Origin: Roseovarius lutimaris | Lineage (GTDB): Bacteria > Pseudomonadota > Alphaproteobacteria > Rhodobacterales > Rhodobacteraceae | Direction: 5' to 3' | Assembly: GCF_900115165.1 (NCBI RefSeq) | Contig: NZ_FOVP01000020.1 | Coordinates: 1 to 64,000, forward strand | DNA length: 64,000 bases | Shown here: positions 1 through 10,428 of the stretch, in pieces | How the letters are laid out: every line of letters begins with the position of its first letter | Position numbering within the stretch: the first letter of the stretch is position 1 | The notes under the pieces: generated by a model | Seen by the model: only the letters and a program-made list of their open reading frames with translations | The model's database searches: none | Told to the model about the DNA's origin: nothing | Position numbers and translations under genes: made by a program

Positions 1-10
1 AGAGGTGGTC
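1..10 (+). repeat. IS left terminal inverted repeat
   Basis: AGAGGTGGTC is an exact inverted match to positions 1250-1259. The repeat may extend leftward outside the window, because base 1260 is G and would pair with a C at position 0. Confidence 0.75.
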
Positions 11-66
11 GCGAAAATTTGGACCATTTGTTAAGGTGGATCGCATGACGAAAGAAGTGATCCAGA

Positions 67-375
67 ATGAAGAAACGAAAGAACCATTCGCCCGAGTTCA
101 AGGCCAAGGTTGCGCTTGAGGCGATCCGTGAGGAGATGACGCTGGCCGAGTTGTCGAAGAAGTACGGCGTCCACCCAACCCAGATCGGCACTTGGAAACG
201 GGCAGCAATTGAAAACATGGCGACAGCCTTTGCGCGACGGGGAACCGCGCGGGAACAGGTGAGTGCCGCCGAAGTGGACAAACTCCATTCCAAGATCGGC
301 CAGTTGGTGGTGGAGCGTGATTTTTTGGCCGAAGCCTCGCATCAGTTGCTCGGGACGCGAGGCAAAAAATGGTGA
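67..375 (+). CDS. IS3-family transposase OrfA (helix-turn-helix subunit)
   Basis: This 102-residue basic protein has the IS3 OrfA layout. A helix-turn-helix in about residues 5-60 (SPEFKAKVALEAI, then LAELSKKYGVHPTQIGTWK) is expected to bind the IS ends. A heptad-like leucine-rich helix near residues 72-90 would allow multimerisation. The frame ends in GKKW-stop. The sequence C AAA AAA before the stop (363-369) fits a -1 slippery site of the kind IS3 elements use to make an OrfAB fusion. The ATG of OrfB lies at the same spot. Confidence 0.9.
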   Translation: MKKRKNHSPEFKAKVALEAIREEMTLAELSKKYGVHPTQIGTWKRAAIENMATAFARRGTAREQVSAAEVDKLHSKIGQLVVERDFLAEASHQLLGTRGKKW

Positions 376-1199
376 GCCGGGATAATAAGTTAAGTATGCG
401 TAAACAGTGCGAACTGTTGCAGCTATCGCGGTCACGGCTTTACTATCAGCCTGTCGGCGAAAGCGCCGAGAACCTGCGGTTTATGGAAATAATCGACAAG
501 CAGTTCCTGGAAACACCGCGGTACGGATCACGCCAAATGGCGCGTTACATGCAGCGCAACAACCGCAAATGCGGGAGGCACCGTGTCCGACGATTAATGC
601 GCCTTATGCGTTTGGTTCCCATCTATCAGGAGCCGAACACCAGCAAGAAGCATCCGCAGCATAAGATCTGGCCGTATTTACTGAGAAACGTGGTGATTGA
701 CCGCCCGAACCAAGTCTGGTGCGCAGATATCACCTATATCCCTATGAGACGTGGCTTTTTGTATCTCGTGGCGATTATGGACTGGTACAGCCGCAAGGTG
801 CTGGCCTGGCGGTTGTCCAACAGCATGGACGCGGACTTCTGCGTTGAGGCCCTGAAAGAGGCCTTGGCCAAGCACGGCACGCCGGACATCTTCAATAGCG
901 ATCAAGGCAGTCAGTTCACCAGCGGTGCTTGGATCGACGTGCTGACCGATGCAAAGATCAAGATCAGCATGGACGGCAAAGGCGCATGGCGTGACAACCG
1001 GATGATCGAAAGGCTTTGGCGATCTCTGAAGTATGAATGCGTCTACCTGAACGCTTTTGAAACAGGTTCAGAAATGCGGATGGGGATCAGAAAGTGGTTG
1101 ACCTATTACAACGCTGAGCGACCCCATTCGACGCACGGCATATTGACCCCGGACGAGGCTTATGCCAGCAAAACAGAACCAATGAGATTAGCAGCATAA
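369..1199 (+). CDS. IS3-family transposase OrfB (DDE integrase core)
   Basis: The 276-residue catalytic subunit carries an RNase-H-fold integrase core with an intact triad. The residues are D120 (WCADITY), D178 (NSDQGSQF) and E214 (IERLWRSLKYE), and the second gap is exactly 35 residues, the DD(35)E spacing of IS3. A HTH_21-like segment lies at about 40-100. The frame is -1 relative to OrfA and overlaps it by 7 bases. It could be made as a frameshift fusion or start at its own ATG at 369. No internal stop is seen, so the element may still be active. Confidence 0.92.
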   Translation: MVSRDNKLSMRKQCELLQLSRSRLYYQPVGESAENLRFMEIIDKQFLETPRYGSRQMARYMQRNNRKCGRHRVRRLMRLMRLVPIYQEPNTSKKHPQHKIWPYLLRNVVIDRPNQVWCADITYIPMRRGFLYLVAIMDWYSRKVLAWRLSNSMDADFCVEALKEALAKHGTPDIFNSDQGSQFTSGAWIDVLTDAKIKISMDGKGAWRDNRMIERLWRSLKYECVYLNAFETGSEMRMGIRKWLTYYNAERPHSTHGILTPDEAYASKTEPMRLAA

Positions 1200-1249
1200 A
1201 TGAAACCCTGATCCATCTTAACAGGGCTGCAAGCTGGTCGAAAAAGCAG

Positions 1250-1259
1250 GACCACCTCT
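1250..1259 (-). repeat. IS right terminal inverted repeat
   Basis: GACCACCTCT is the exact inverted copy of positions 1-10 and marks the junction between the IS and the interrupted integrase gene. Confidence 0.75.
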
Positions 1260-1434
1260 GTGTGCGTGCTGAGCGCCCGGTGCCGATTCTAAATTTCACG
1301 ATCCAGATCACATGGCCCTTAGCGTTCACTTTCAGTCCGAACCCGCTTCGGATTGTGTCCCAAATTACCCTTGGGTTCCCGGCTTCGAAGTGCTTCTTCG
1401 CGAAGGCATCAGTGAGTTTTCTGCGGTCAGTCAT
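1260..1434 (-). pseudogene. Tyrosine recombinase/phage integrase, N-terminal fragment cut by the IS
   Basis: From an ATG at 1434 the minus strand encodes about 58 residues, including LTDAFAKKHF, VIWDTIRSGFGLKV and GHVIWIVKFRIG. This pattern is the arm-type DNA-binding domain (DUF4102-like) at the N-terminus of genomic-island integrases. The reading frame runs straight into the IS right end at 1259, where homology stops, so the IS has separated this piece from the catalytic domain. The rest should lie left of the IS, outside the window. No clear ribosome binding site precedes the ATG, so the exact start is uncertain. The 1435-1553 stretch beyond it is relatively AT-rich and shows no other gene. 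Confidence 0.72.
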
Positions 1435-1553
1435 GTGTGCTATATCTTTAACGTTCAGCCTGCGTTGTATGAAACATCGTTCACCATCTGTGACCATTTG
1501 TGATGAAAAGAATGCAAGAACTCTTAAATCGTTGAACTCGATGGAAATGGAAG

Positions 1554-2009
1554 TTGAAGCGCCAAGTGTCAGAAAATAAATCAAAAATTAATAATCCAGA
1601 TCCGAAAGCATTAAATTCAGGGACTCACCGCTTTGCGATCCGTGTTTATTACGAAGATACCGATATGGGCGGCATCGTCTATCATGCCAATTACCTTAAA
1701 TACATCGAGCGCGCGCGCAGCGCCTGGGTGCGCGACATGGGCATTGATCAGAATGCGATGCGCGAGCGCGACGGCATGATCTTTGCGGTGCGCCGGGTCG
1801 AGGCGGATTATCTTGGACCTGCGAAATTCGATGATCTGCTTGAGGTCGAGACCCGCACAAACGCGGTGACCGGCGCGCGGCTGGTGATGGAACAGCAGGT
1901 GAGGCGCGGTACGGACCTGCTTTTTCAGGCCGTGGTGACGGTTGTTTGCCTCAATGAGGCGGGTCAACCGGCGCGTTTGCCGGCAAATATCCGCCTGATC
2001 CTGCATTAA
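1554..2009 (+). CDS. ybgC: Tol-Pal system acyl-CoA thioesterase YbgC
   Basis: This is a hotdog-fold acyl-CoA thioesterase, first gene of the tol-pal cluster. The family signature VYYEDTDMGG followed by VYHANYLKY lies near residues 31-50 and includes the catalytic aspartate. Family homology begins at about residue 25 (HRFAIRVYY). The first 24 residues (SENKSKINNPDP and around) are low-complexity, AT-rich and unlike the rest. The frame opens at TTG 1554 behind GGAAATGGAAG, with GTG 1566 as an alternative. The odd 5' end sits just beside the integrase remnant, so the original start may have been changed by insertion of foreign DNA. A 112-base gap separates it from tolQ. Confidence 0.85.
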   Translation: MKRQVSENKSKINNPDPKALNSGTHRFAIRVYYEDTDMGGIVYHANYLKYIERARSAWVRDMGIDQNAMRERDGMIFAVRRVEADYLGPAKFDDLLEVETRTNAVTGARLVMEQQVRRGTDLLFQAVVTVVCLNEAGQPARLPANIRLILH

Positions 2010-2121
2010 GCAGGCCGAAACCCGCAATGATGACGCGGATGTGTTGGCTTTCCCTCTGGAAATCGGCTAGTTTGCCTCGCAAAAGGGCCGGAAAAATGGC
2101 CAACCCATAAAGAGCAGGCAG

Positions 2122-2817
2122 ATGGAAGCAGAAACCCTGGCATTGGCACAGGAGATGGATTTCTCCATGTGGGCGCTATTTGCACGCGCAACCCTAATCG
2201 TGAAACTTGTGATGTTGATTCTGGTCGTGGCCTCGTTCTGGTCCTGGTCGATCATCGTGCAGAAGATCATCACCTATCGCAAGGCCCGCCGCGAGGCCGA
2301 GATATTTGACCGCCGGTTCTGGTCGGGCGAGCCGCTGGACACGCTGTTTGACGAGATCGGCGCAGAGCCCGACGGCCAGTCGGAGCGTATTTTTGCCGCC
2401 GGCATGATGGAATGGCGACGCAGTCATCGCAATGACGGCGGGTTGATCGCCGGGGCGACGGCGCGGATTGATCGCAGCATGGATGTGGCGATCGTCAAAG
2501 AGGCCGAAGGCTTGCAAGGCGGATTGCAGGTGCTGGCGACGGTCGGCTCGACCGCGCCGTTTATCGGGCTGTTCGGCACGGTCTGGGGCATCATGCATGC
2601 CTTCATCAATATCGCCGAGCAGCAGAACACCAACCTTGCCGTGGTCGCGCCGGGCATTGCAGAGGCGCTTTTGGCCACCGGTCTGGGCCTGTTGGCGGCG
2701 ATCCCGGCGGTTATTTTCTATAACAAGCTGAGCGCGGACAGTGATCGTATCGTTGCAGGCTATGAGGCCTTTGCCGATGAATTCGCCACCATCCTCAGCC
2801 GTCAGTTGGATAGCTAG
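2122..2817 (+). CDS. tolQ: TolQ, proton-channel subunit of the Tol-Pal system
   Basis: TolQ is the inner-membrane MotA/TolQ/ExbB-family subunit that uses proton flow to drive outer-membrane constriction at division. The 231 residues show three membrane segments, at about 20-45, 137-160 and 175-200. The conserved core GSTAPFIGLFGTVWGIMHAF lies in the second, and EALLATGLGLLAAIPAV in the third. The length is normal. A purine-rich GAGCAGGCAG precedes the ATG. It is followed three bases later by tolR, its partner. Confidence 0.96.
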   Translation: MEAETLALAQEMDFSMWALFARATLIVKLVMLILVVASFWSWSIIVQKIITYRKARREAEIFDRRFWSGEPLDTLFDEIGAEPDGQSERIFAAGMMEWRRSHRNDGGLIAGATARIDRSMDVAIVKEAEGLQGGLQVLATVGSTAPFIGLFGTVWGIMHAFINIAEQQNTNLAVVAPGIAEALLATGLGLLAAIPAVIFYNKLSADSDRIVAGYEAFADEFATILSRQLDS

Positions 2818-2820
2818 GCC

Positions 2821-3294
2821 ATGGGCGCGGGTGTCGTTCAGAAATCCGGCGATACCGGTCGGCGCAGGCGGGGCCGGGGCCGGTCGCGGCCGATGGCGGA
2901 AATCAACGTCACGCCGTTTGTCGACGTGATGCTGGTGCTGTTGATCATTTTCATGGTGGCGGCGCCGCTCATGACCGTGGGCGTGCCGGTGGAATTGCCG
3001 AAAACGGCGGCCAATGCGCTTCCGGGTGAGGAAGAAGAACCGCTGAGCGTGACGATCACCAGTGAGGGCATTGTGATGATCCAGACCACCGAGGTGGCGC
3101 GCGAGGATCTTGTGGCGCGCCTGCGCGCGATTGCAACAGAGCGCGACAGCACGCGGGTTTACCTGCGCGCCGATGGCGCGGTGCCCTATGCGGAGGTGAT
3201 GCAGGTGATGGGCGCGCTGAACCGTGGCGGTTTTGGCAATATCGGTCTGGTGACAGAGACCGGCGGGCCTGCGCTGGACGGGCAGGGCGGCTAG
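2821..3294 (+). CDS. tolR: TolR, periplasmic-anchored partner of TolQ
   Basis: This ExbD/TolR-family protein (157 residues) has a basic cytoplasmic N-terminus (RRRRGRGRSR). A single membrane helix follows at about 32-50, carrying the proton-relay aspartate D35 in the motif INVTPFVDVMLVLLIIF. The periplasmic domain follows. It lies three bases after tolQ, and both would be translated from one message. Confidence 0.96.
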   Translation: MGAGVVQKSGDTGRRRRGRGRSRPMAEINVTPFVDVMLVLLIIFMVAAPLMTVGVPVELPKTAANALPGEEEEPLSVTITSEGIVMIQTTEVAREDLVARLRAIATERDSTRVYLRADGAVPYAEVMQVMGALNRGGFGNIGLVTETGGPALDGQGG

Positions 3295-3305
3295 GGGCGC
3301 ATCTG

Positions 3306-4424
3306 GTGAATACCGGTCAGATCATATCGGGGGCGGGCCATCTGGCATTGATCGGCTGGGCCCTGATCGGTGGTGTTTTCCGCTCCGATCCGCTGCCCTT
3401 TGAGGTGACGGAAGTCACCGCCATTTCGACCGAAGAGTATGCCGCGCTCCTGGCCCGCGACAGCGCCCCGGAGGCGGTGGCCAGCGTCGACACGCCAGAG
3501 CCGCCCGCGCCGGGCGATCTTGCGCCGGATCTGTCGTCGGCGGCCGATGCCCCCCCCGAGGTGACCCAACCCGAGGCCAACGATAGCCCGCCGCCCGATG
3601 CGGTGCCCGATGTGTCGCAGATGACGCCGCCGGACCCTGCCGAGGTGACGGATGCGCCGCCGGTGCTTGAGGTGCCGCAAGAGGATATGGCGGCCATGGT
3701 GCCAGAGGTCTCGCCGCGCCCTAATCCGCGCCCTGCGCCGCGCGTCGCCCCCGAGGCCGTGGCCCCGCCCGAGCCGGACGTCAGGATTGATGATGTGGCC
3801 AACCCCGAGGTGGCCCCCGATCAGGGCGCCGAGGTTGTTGAAGAACCCGCCGAGGCCACCGCGCCGGAAGAGGCCGCGACCGAAATCGTGACCGAGGCCG
3901 AAAAGCTTGAACAGGCCGCGCCCTCGGTGTCGATGCGGCCCAAGGCACGGCCTGCCCGCGCCACCGAAGCGGCGCAGGAGGCGCCGAAACCTGCGCCCGA
4001 ACCCAGCCGCCAAAAGCCTGCAACGGATAAGTCGGCGGTGAACGATGCCCTTGCGGCGGCGCTTGGCGGCGCGCAGCAAAACAACGACCGCCCAAGCGGG
4101 CCGCCGCTTACGTCGGGTGAAAAGGACGCGTTGCGCCTTGCGGTTCAGCAATGCTGGAACGTCGGCAGCCTGAGTTCGGACGCGCTGCGCACAACGGTTG
4201 TGGTTGCGGTAAGCATGGGCGAGGATGGCAAACCCAATAACGGTTCGATCCGTATGCTGAGCGCATCGGGCGGCGGCGATACGGCGGCAAAACAGGCGTT
4301 CGAGGCGGCGCGCCGGGCGATCATCCGCTGTGGTGCGCGCGGCTTTGACCTTCCGGTTGAGAAATACGACAGCTGGCGTGATATTGAAATGACATTTAAT
4401 CCGGAGAAAATGAGGATCAAATGA
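3306..4424 (+). CDS. tolA: TolA, periplasm-spanning energy transducer
   Basis: The 372-residue protein has one N-terminal membrane helix (near residues 5-25, [15 protein letters not shown]). A long proline/glutamate/alanine-rich linker (about 50-240) follows, then a globular C-terminal TonB/TolA domain (about 260-372, including [13 protein letters not shown]). It starts with GTG. The linker is of the PE-rich type rather than the enterobacterial AK-rich helix, which is usual in alphaproteobacteria. Its stop overlaps the tolB ATG (ATGA), so translation is probably coupled. Confidence 0.93.
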   Translation: MNTGQIISGAGHLALIGWALIGGVFRSDPLPFEVTEVTAISTEEYAALLARDSAPEAVASVDTPEPPAPGDLAPDLSSAADAPPEVTQPEANDSPPPDAVPDVSQMTPPDPAEVTDAPPVLEVPQEDMAAMVPEVSPRPNPRPAPRVAPEAVAPPEPDVRIDDVANPEVAPDQGAEVVEEPAEATAPEEAATEIVTEAEKLEQAAPSVSMRPKARPARATEAAQEAPKPAPEPSRQKPATDKSAVNDALAAALGGAQQNNDRPSGPPLTSGEKDALRLAVQQCWNVGSLSSDALRTTVVVAVSMGEDGKPNNGSIRMLSASGGGDTAAKQAFEAARRAIIRCGARGFDLPVEKYDSWRDIEMTFNPEKMRIK

Positions 4425-5746
4425 TGCGTATGTTAGCGACCCTCCTGATGGCCCTGTCGCTTTGGGCCCTACCTGCCGTGGCGCAGAGCAACGGCCCGCT
4501 TCGGATCGAGATCACCGAAGGGGTGATCGAGCCGCTGCCCTATGCGGTGCCTGACTTCGTCTCGGACAATAGCGCCGGGGCCGATTTCGGTCGTCGGATC
4601 GCGCGGGTCATTGCCTCGGATCTGAGCGGGACGGGGCTGTTTCGTGAAATTCCGAATGAGGCCCATATCAGCCAGATCACCAGCTTTGAAAGCCCGGTGC
4701 AATATGCCGACTGGAAGGCGATCAATGCGCAGGCGCTGATCACCGGCGCGGTGAGTGTGGATAACGCCGGCAAGCTTGTGGTGCGGTTCCGGATTTACGA
4801 TGTCTTTTCGGGGCAGGAACTTGGCAGCGGATTGCAATTTGTCGGCACCCAGGAAGGCTGGCGGCGGATGGCCCATAAGGTGGCCGATCAGGTTTACACC
4901 CGGATCACCGGCGAGGGCGGCTATTTCGATAGCCGCGTGGTGTTCGTGGGCGAAAGCGGCCCCAAGGACAAACGCGCCAAACGTCTGGCGATCATGGATT
5001 ATGATGGTGCCAACGTGAGCTATCTCACCGACAGTTCAAGCATCGTTCTTGCGCCGCGGTTTTCGCCCACCGGCGACCGGGTGCTTTACACCAGCTATGA
5101 AACCGGCTTTCCGCGCATCTATGTGCTTGACGTGGCCAGTGTCGGGCGTCGGGCGCTGGAAACCCAGCCCGGCACGATGAGCTTTGCACCACGCTTTGGC
5201 CCGGATGGGCGCACGGTGGTCTATTCGCTCACGCAGAACGGCAACAGCGATATTTTCAGGATGGATATCAACAGCGGCGCAAGTGCGCGGCTGACCGATG
5301 CGCCCTCAATTGAAACCGCCCCAAGCTTTAGCCCCGATGGAAGCCAGATCGTGTTCGAGAGCGACCGCTCTGGCACGCCGCAGCTTTATGTGATGTCGGC
5401 CAATGGCGGCGAGGCGCGCCGGATCAGCTTTGGTCAGGGCCGCTATGGCACGCCGGTCTGGTCGCCGCGCGGCGATCTGATTGCCTTTACCAAGCAATCC
5501 AAGGGCCGTTTTCATATTGGCGTGATGCGCACCGATGGTAGCGAAGAGCGCCTGTTGACGGCGTCGTTTCTGGATGAGGGCCCGACATGGGCGCCGAATG
5601 GCCGGGTGATCATGTTCACCCGCGAAACCCAAGGGCCGCAGGGGCAGGCAAGCCTTTACTCGGTGGATATCACCGGGCGCAATCTCAAGCAGGTGCAGAC
5701 CTCGACCGGGGCAAGTGATCCGTCGTGGTCACCCTTGCAGAATTAA
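4421..5746 (+). CDS. tolB: TolB, periplasmic beta-propeller of Tol-Pal
   Basis: The 441-residue protein has a signal peptide ending near residue 21 (ALPAVAQS), a TolB N-terminal domain to about residue 150, then PD40/WD40-like propeller blades. Each blade carries a FSPDG- or FSPTG-type motif ([31 protein letters not shown]). TolB links Pal and TolA in the periplasm. The start overlaps the tolA stop by four bases. Confidence 0.97.
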   Translation: MMRMLATLLMALSLWALPAVAQSNGPLRIEITEGVIEPLPYAVPDFVSDNSAGADFGRRIARVIASDLSGTGLFREIPNEAHISQITSFESPVQYADWKAINAQALITGAVSVDNAGKLVVRFRIYDVFSGQELGSGLQFVGTQEGWRRMAHKVADQVYTRITGEGGYFDSRVVFVGESGPKDKRAKRLAIMDYDGANVSYLTDSSSIVLAPRFSPTGDRVLYTSYETGFPRIYVLDVASVGRRALETQPGTMSFAPRFGPDGRTVVYSLTQNGNSDIFRMDINSGASARLTDAPSIETAPSFSPDGSQIVFESDRSGTPQLYVMSANGGEARRISFGQGRYGTPVWSPRGDLIAFTKQSKGRFHIGVMRTDGSEERLLTASFLDEGPTWAPNGRVIMFTRETQGPQGQASLYSVDITGRNLKQVQTSTGASDPSWSPLQN

Positions 5747-5824
5747 GCCGTGCGGCGCGCGTTTCCTTGGGGCGCGGGCTGTGATAAAAGGGCCAAGAGC
5801 ATGACCATAATGAACGGGGCAAAA

Positions 5825-6328
5825 ATGACCTATGTGAGCAAAACACTTATTCTCTGTGCGGGGCTGTCGCTGGCGGCCTGTACCAATCCGGACCGGTTTG
5901 ACGACACCAACACGGTTGATCTGAACGGCGGGGCTCTGTCGGGGTCGCCGCAAGATCCGCGATCACCGGCCTATTTCCAGCAGACGGTTGGCGACCGTGT
6001 TCTGTTTGCGGTAGATCAGTCCACGATTGGCAGCGAGGCGCAAGCGACCCTTGCCGGTCAGGCGCAATGGCTGATGGCGAACCCGGAATATACCGCCATT
6101 ATCGAAGGCCATGCCGATGAGCAGGGCACGCGCGAATATAACCTTGCGCTTGGCGCCCGCCGGGCCAATGCCGCGCATGAATATCTGGTCAACCAGGGGG
6201 TTGCCGCAAGCCGCCTCAAGGTGGTCAGCTATGGCAAGGAACGCCCGATCGAGATTTGCAGCAACGAAGCCTGCTATGCCCAGAACCGCCGCGCGGTGAC
6301 GGTCATCGCGGCAGGCCTCACGAGCTGA
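5825..6328 (+). CDS. pal: Pal, peptidoglycan-associated outer-membrane lipoprotein
   Basis: I place the start at ATG 5825, with ACGGGGC upstream. From there a short lipoprotein signal ends in the lipobox LAAC with Cys19, giving 167 residues. The open frame reaches back to GTG 5750, but that would put 25 hydrophilic residues before the signal. The OmpA-like peptidoglycan-binding domain fills residues 55-165 (FAVDQSTI, IEGHADEQGTREYNLALGAR, ENRRAV-like end). It anchors the outer membrane to peptidoglycan and pairs with TolB. Confidence 0.96.
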   Translation: MTYVSKTLILCAGLSLAACTNPDRFDDTNTVDLNGGALSGSPQDPRSPAYFQQTVGDRVLFAVDQSTIGSEAQATLAGQAQWLMANPEYTAIIEGHADEQGTREYNLALGARRANAAHEYLVNQGVAASRLKVVSYGKERPIEICSNEACYAQNRRAVTVIAAGLTS

Positions 6329-6342
6329 TCCAAGGGGGGCAC

Positions 6343-7176
6343 ATGCGCCATTTTGTCAAACTGCTGATCTGCGTCGCGCTACTTGGTCCTGCCGGAGCCA
6401 GCGCGCAATCAAGCGAGACGATTGCCGATATCCGGCAAGAGCTTTCGGTGCTGTTCGTCGAGCTGCAAAAGCTCAAGCGCGAGCTGAGCACGACCGGATC
6501 AGCGGGGCAACTTGGCAGTGGGGGATCGCTTGTTGATCGCGTCAACGCGATCGAAAGCGAGGTTCAGCGCCTGACCAAGAAGACCGAAGAGCTAGAGTTT
6601 CGCATTGACCGGGTGGTCACCGATGGCACCAATCGCGTTGGCGATCTTGAATTCCGGCTCTGCGAGATGGACGAGGCCTGCGATATCGGCACGCTTGAGC
6701 CCGGCAGCACCCTTGGCGGGGTTGAACCGGCCACCGGCGGCGGCGGCGGCGGTTTTGTCACCCCTGTGCAAAATGATGAAACCCCGCAGCTTGCGGTTGG
6801 CGAGCAAGCCGATTTTGAGCGGGCCGAAGCGGCGCTTCAGGCCGGGCAATTCACCGAGGCCGCCGCACAGTTTGCGGCCTTTCAGACGGATTATCCCGGT
6901 GGGCCGTTGTCGGGGCGTGCGGGGTTGATGCGCGGCGAGGCTCTGGAAGGGGCGAACCAGCAAAGCGATGCGGCGCGCGCCTATCTTGAAACCTTCAGTG
7001 CCGACCCGAATGGTCCCGAGGCACCAGAGGCGCTTTATCGGCTGGGGCGCTCGCTTGGCCGTCTGGGGCAGACGGATGAGGCCTGCGTCACGCTTGGTCA
7101 GGTCGCGGCGCGCTATCCACAGTCCGATTCGGTGACGCGCGCGCAGGGCGAGATGACCAACCTGGGCTGTCAGTGA
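6343..7176 (+). CDS. cpoB: CpoB/YbgF, Tol-associated TPR periplasmic protein
   Basis: The start is ATG 6343, eight bases after a strong AAGGGGGG. The 277-residue product has a signal peptide (cleaved near GASAQS), a coiled-coil trimerisation region at about 30-90 (IRQELSVLFVELQKLKREL), a glycine-rich hinge with a run of six to seven glycines, and TPR repeats from about 155. This is the YbgF/CpoB architecture, which links Tol function to peptidoglycan synthesis. Two paired cysteines (CEMDEAC) sit between coil and hinge. The stop overlaps the tilS start. Confidence 0.93.
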   Translation: MRHFVKLLICVALLGPAGASAQSSETIADIRQELSVLFVELQKLKRELSTTGSAGQLGSGGSLVDRVNAIESEVQRLTKKTEELEFRIDRVVTDGTNRVGDLEFRLCEMDEACDIGTLEPGSTLGGVEPATGGGGGGFVTPVQNDETPQLAVGEQADFERAEAALQAGQFTEAAAQFAAFQTDYPGGPLSGRAGLMRGEALEGANQQSDAARAYLETFSADPNGPEAPEALYRLGRSLGRLGQTDEACVTLGQVAARYPQSDSVTRAQGEMTNLGCQ

Positions 7177-8429
7177 CGCAAGACGCGACCGCGCTTTGGC
7201 ACCAGATCGCCGGGCATTTTCAGCCCGACCCGCCGCGCCGTCTTGGCGTTGCCGTCTCTGGTGGTAGCGATTCGCTGGCGCTTTTGACGCTGCTTGGCGA
7301 TTGGTGGGAAAATGGCGGGCCAGAGGTGCTTGCGGTCACCGTTGACCACGGGTTGCGCGCTGACTCGGCGAATGAGGCCGCAGAGGTGGCGCGGATTTGC
7401 GCCGCGCGCGGCATCTCACATCACACCCTTCATTGGCAGGACTGGGACGGGCAGGGCAACCTGCCCGATCAGGCCCGGCGCGCGCGCTACCGCCTGATGG
7501 TCGATTGGGCCGGGGCGCAGGGCCTTGGCGATATCGCCATTGGCCATACGGGCGATGATCAGGCCGAAACCTTTCTGATGCGGCTGGCGCGCGGGGCGGG
7601 CGTTGACGGGCTCTCGGCGATGCGCGCCCGGTGGCAACAGGGCGATGTCTGGTTTCACCGCCCGATGCTTGGCCTGAGGCGTGAGGCCCTTCGCGAAGTG
7701 CTGCGCGCGCGGGACGTGGGTTGGGTTGACGACCCGACAAATGACGACAGAACCTATGCAAGGACGCGCGCACGCGCCGCGCTGCGCGCGCTCGATCCCT
7801 TGGGGATTACCGTTGACGGCCTTGCCGATGTGGCGCGAAAAATGACCGATGTGCGCACCACTCTTTATGGGTATGCCTTTGATGCGGCGCAAGAAATCCT
7901 GCGGTTCGACGCGGGCGATCTGGTGCTGACGCGCGCCGGCTTTGCCGCGCTGTGCCCCGAGGTGGCGCGCCGGTTGTTGCAATCCATGCTTGGCTGGATC
8001 AGCGGTGCGGAATATGGGCCGCGCGGGCGCGCGATGGACGGATTTCTGAGCGCCGCATATGCCGGCAACGGCATGACCTTACAGGGCTGTTTGCTCAGCG
8101 TCACCACGAGCGAGCTGCGTGTGACTCGCGAATATAAGGCCGTTGCTGATCTGCGCGTGCCTGTGGGCGATGTCTGGGACGGGCGCTGGTGCGTGGGCCG
8201 TGGCCCGGATATGGCAGGCGCGGAATTGGCGGCATTGGGCGAGGCGGGCCTGCGCGCCTGTCCCGACTGGCGCCTCGGCGGAGTACCGCGCAGCACGGCC
8301 CTGGCCCTACCGGGGGTCTGGTTGGGCGATGAATTGCTGGCCGCACCGCTCGCGGGCTGGGCCAATGGCTGGTCGATCAGGGCGCTGCGCGATGAACAAG
8401 AGTTCTACAAAACGCTATTATCTCATTGA
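7173..8429 (+). CDS. tilS: tRNA(Ile)-lysidine synthase TilS
   Basis: TilS modifies cytidine 34 of the AUA-reading tRNA-Ile to lysidine. The N-terminal PP-loop ATPase motif SGGSDS is at residues 29-34. IGHTGDDQAETFLMRL follows and matches the family core, as does VDDPTNDDRTYAR further on. The protein is 418 residues and starts with GTG overlapping the cpoB stop (GTGA). The C-terminal part is less conserved, as usual. Confidence 0.95.
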   Translation: MTQDATALWHQIAGHFQPDPPRRLGVAVSGGSDSLALLTLLGDWWENGGPEVLAVTVDHGLRADSANEAAEVARICAARGISHHTLHWQDWDGQGNLPDQARRARYRLMVDWAGAQGLGDIAIGHTGDDQAETFLMRLARGAGVDGLSAMRARWQQGDVWFHRPMLGLRREALREVLRARDVGWVDDPTNDDRTYARTRARAALRALDPLGITVDGLADVARKMTDVRTTLYGYAFDAAQEILRFDAGDLVLTRAGFAALCPEVARRLLQSMLGWISGAEYGPRGRAMDGFLSAAYAGNGMTLQGCLLSVTTSELRVTREYKAVADLRVPVGDVWDGRWCVGRGPDMAGAELAALGEAGLRACPDWRLGGVPRSTALALPGVWLGDELLAAPLAGWANGWSIRALRDEQEFYKTLLSH

Positions 8430-8453
8430 AGATACAGACGTGATCTCTATTTA
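8426..8453 (+). promoter_or_regulatory. Possible ftsH promoter
   Basis: TTGAAG at 8426-8431 and TATTTA at 8448-8453 are separated by 16 bases and lie 55 bases before the ftsH start, at the tilS/ftsH boundary. They resemble a sigma-70 or heat-shock sigma promoter. This is a pattern match only. Confidence 0.35.
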
Positions 8454-8494
8454 ACAGGCATGGGTCCTGTGATAGATGCAGGACAACCGAATTT

Positions 8495-8502
8495 TAAGGA
8501 GA
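8495..8502 (+). promoter_or_regulatory. Strong Shine-Dalgarno that fixes a TTG start for ftsH
   Basis: TAAGGAGA lies six bases before TTG 8509. The in-frame ATG at 8476 has no such site and would add 11 residues before the conserved GNARNIAFW start of FtsH. Confidence 0.75.
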
Positions 8503-8508
8503 GATTCC

Positions 8509-10424
<1,916 letters not shown>

Positions 10425-10428
<4 letters not shown>

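Larger units (their letters stand above)
1..1259 (+). mobile_element. IS3-family insertion sequence
   Basis: The element holds two overlapping transposase frames and is bounded by short inverted repeats. AGAGGTGGTC at 1-10 matches the reverse complement of 1250-1259. The similarity continues imperfectly inward: GTTAAGGTGGATC near 30-42 against GTTAAGATGGATC read from the other end. About 1.26 kb is normal for IS3 elements. The left end lies at the window edge, so the true terminus may be a base or more outside, and the target-site duplication cannot be checked. It sits inside an integrase gene (1260-1434). Confidence 0.88.

Noticed and set aside
1200..1553. A tRNA or clear att site next to the integrase remnant
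   Set aside because: I see no tRNA cloverleaf, and no direct repeat can be checked because the other island end is outside the window.
1262..1579. Plus-strand open frame over the integrase remnant
   Set aside because: The minus strand carries the integrase signature; the plus frame has no family pattern.
5750..5824. Upstream start for pal (GTG 5750)
   Set aside because: It would add 25 hydrophilic residues before the lipoprotein signal. ATG 5825 gives a normal signal and lipobox.
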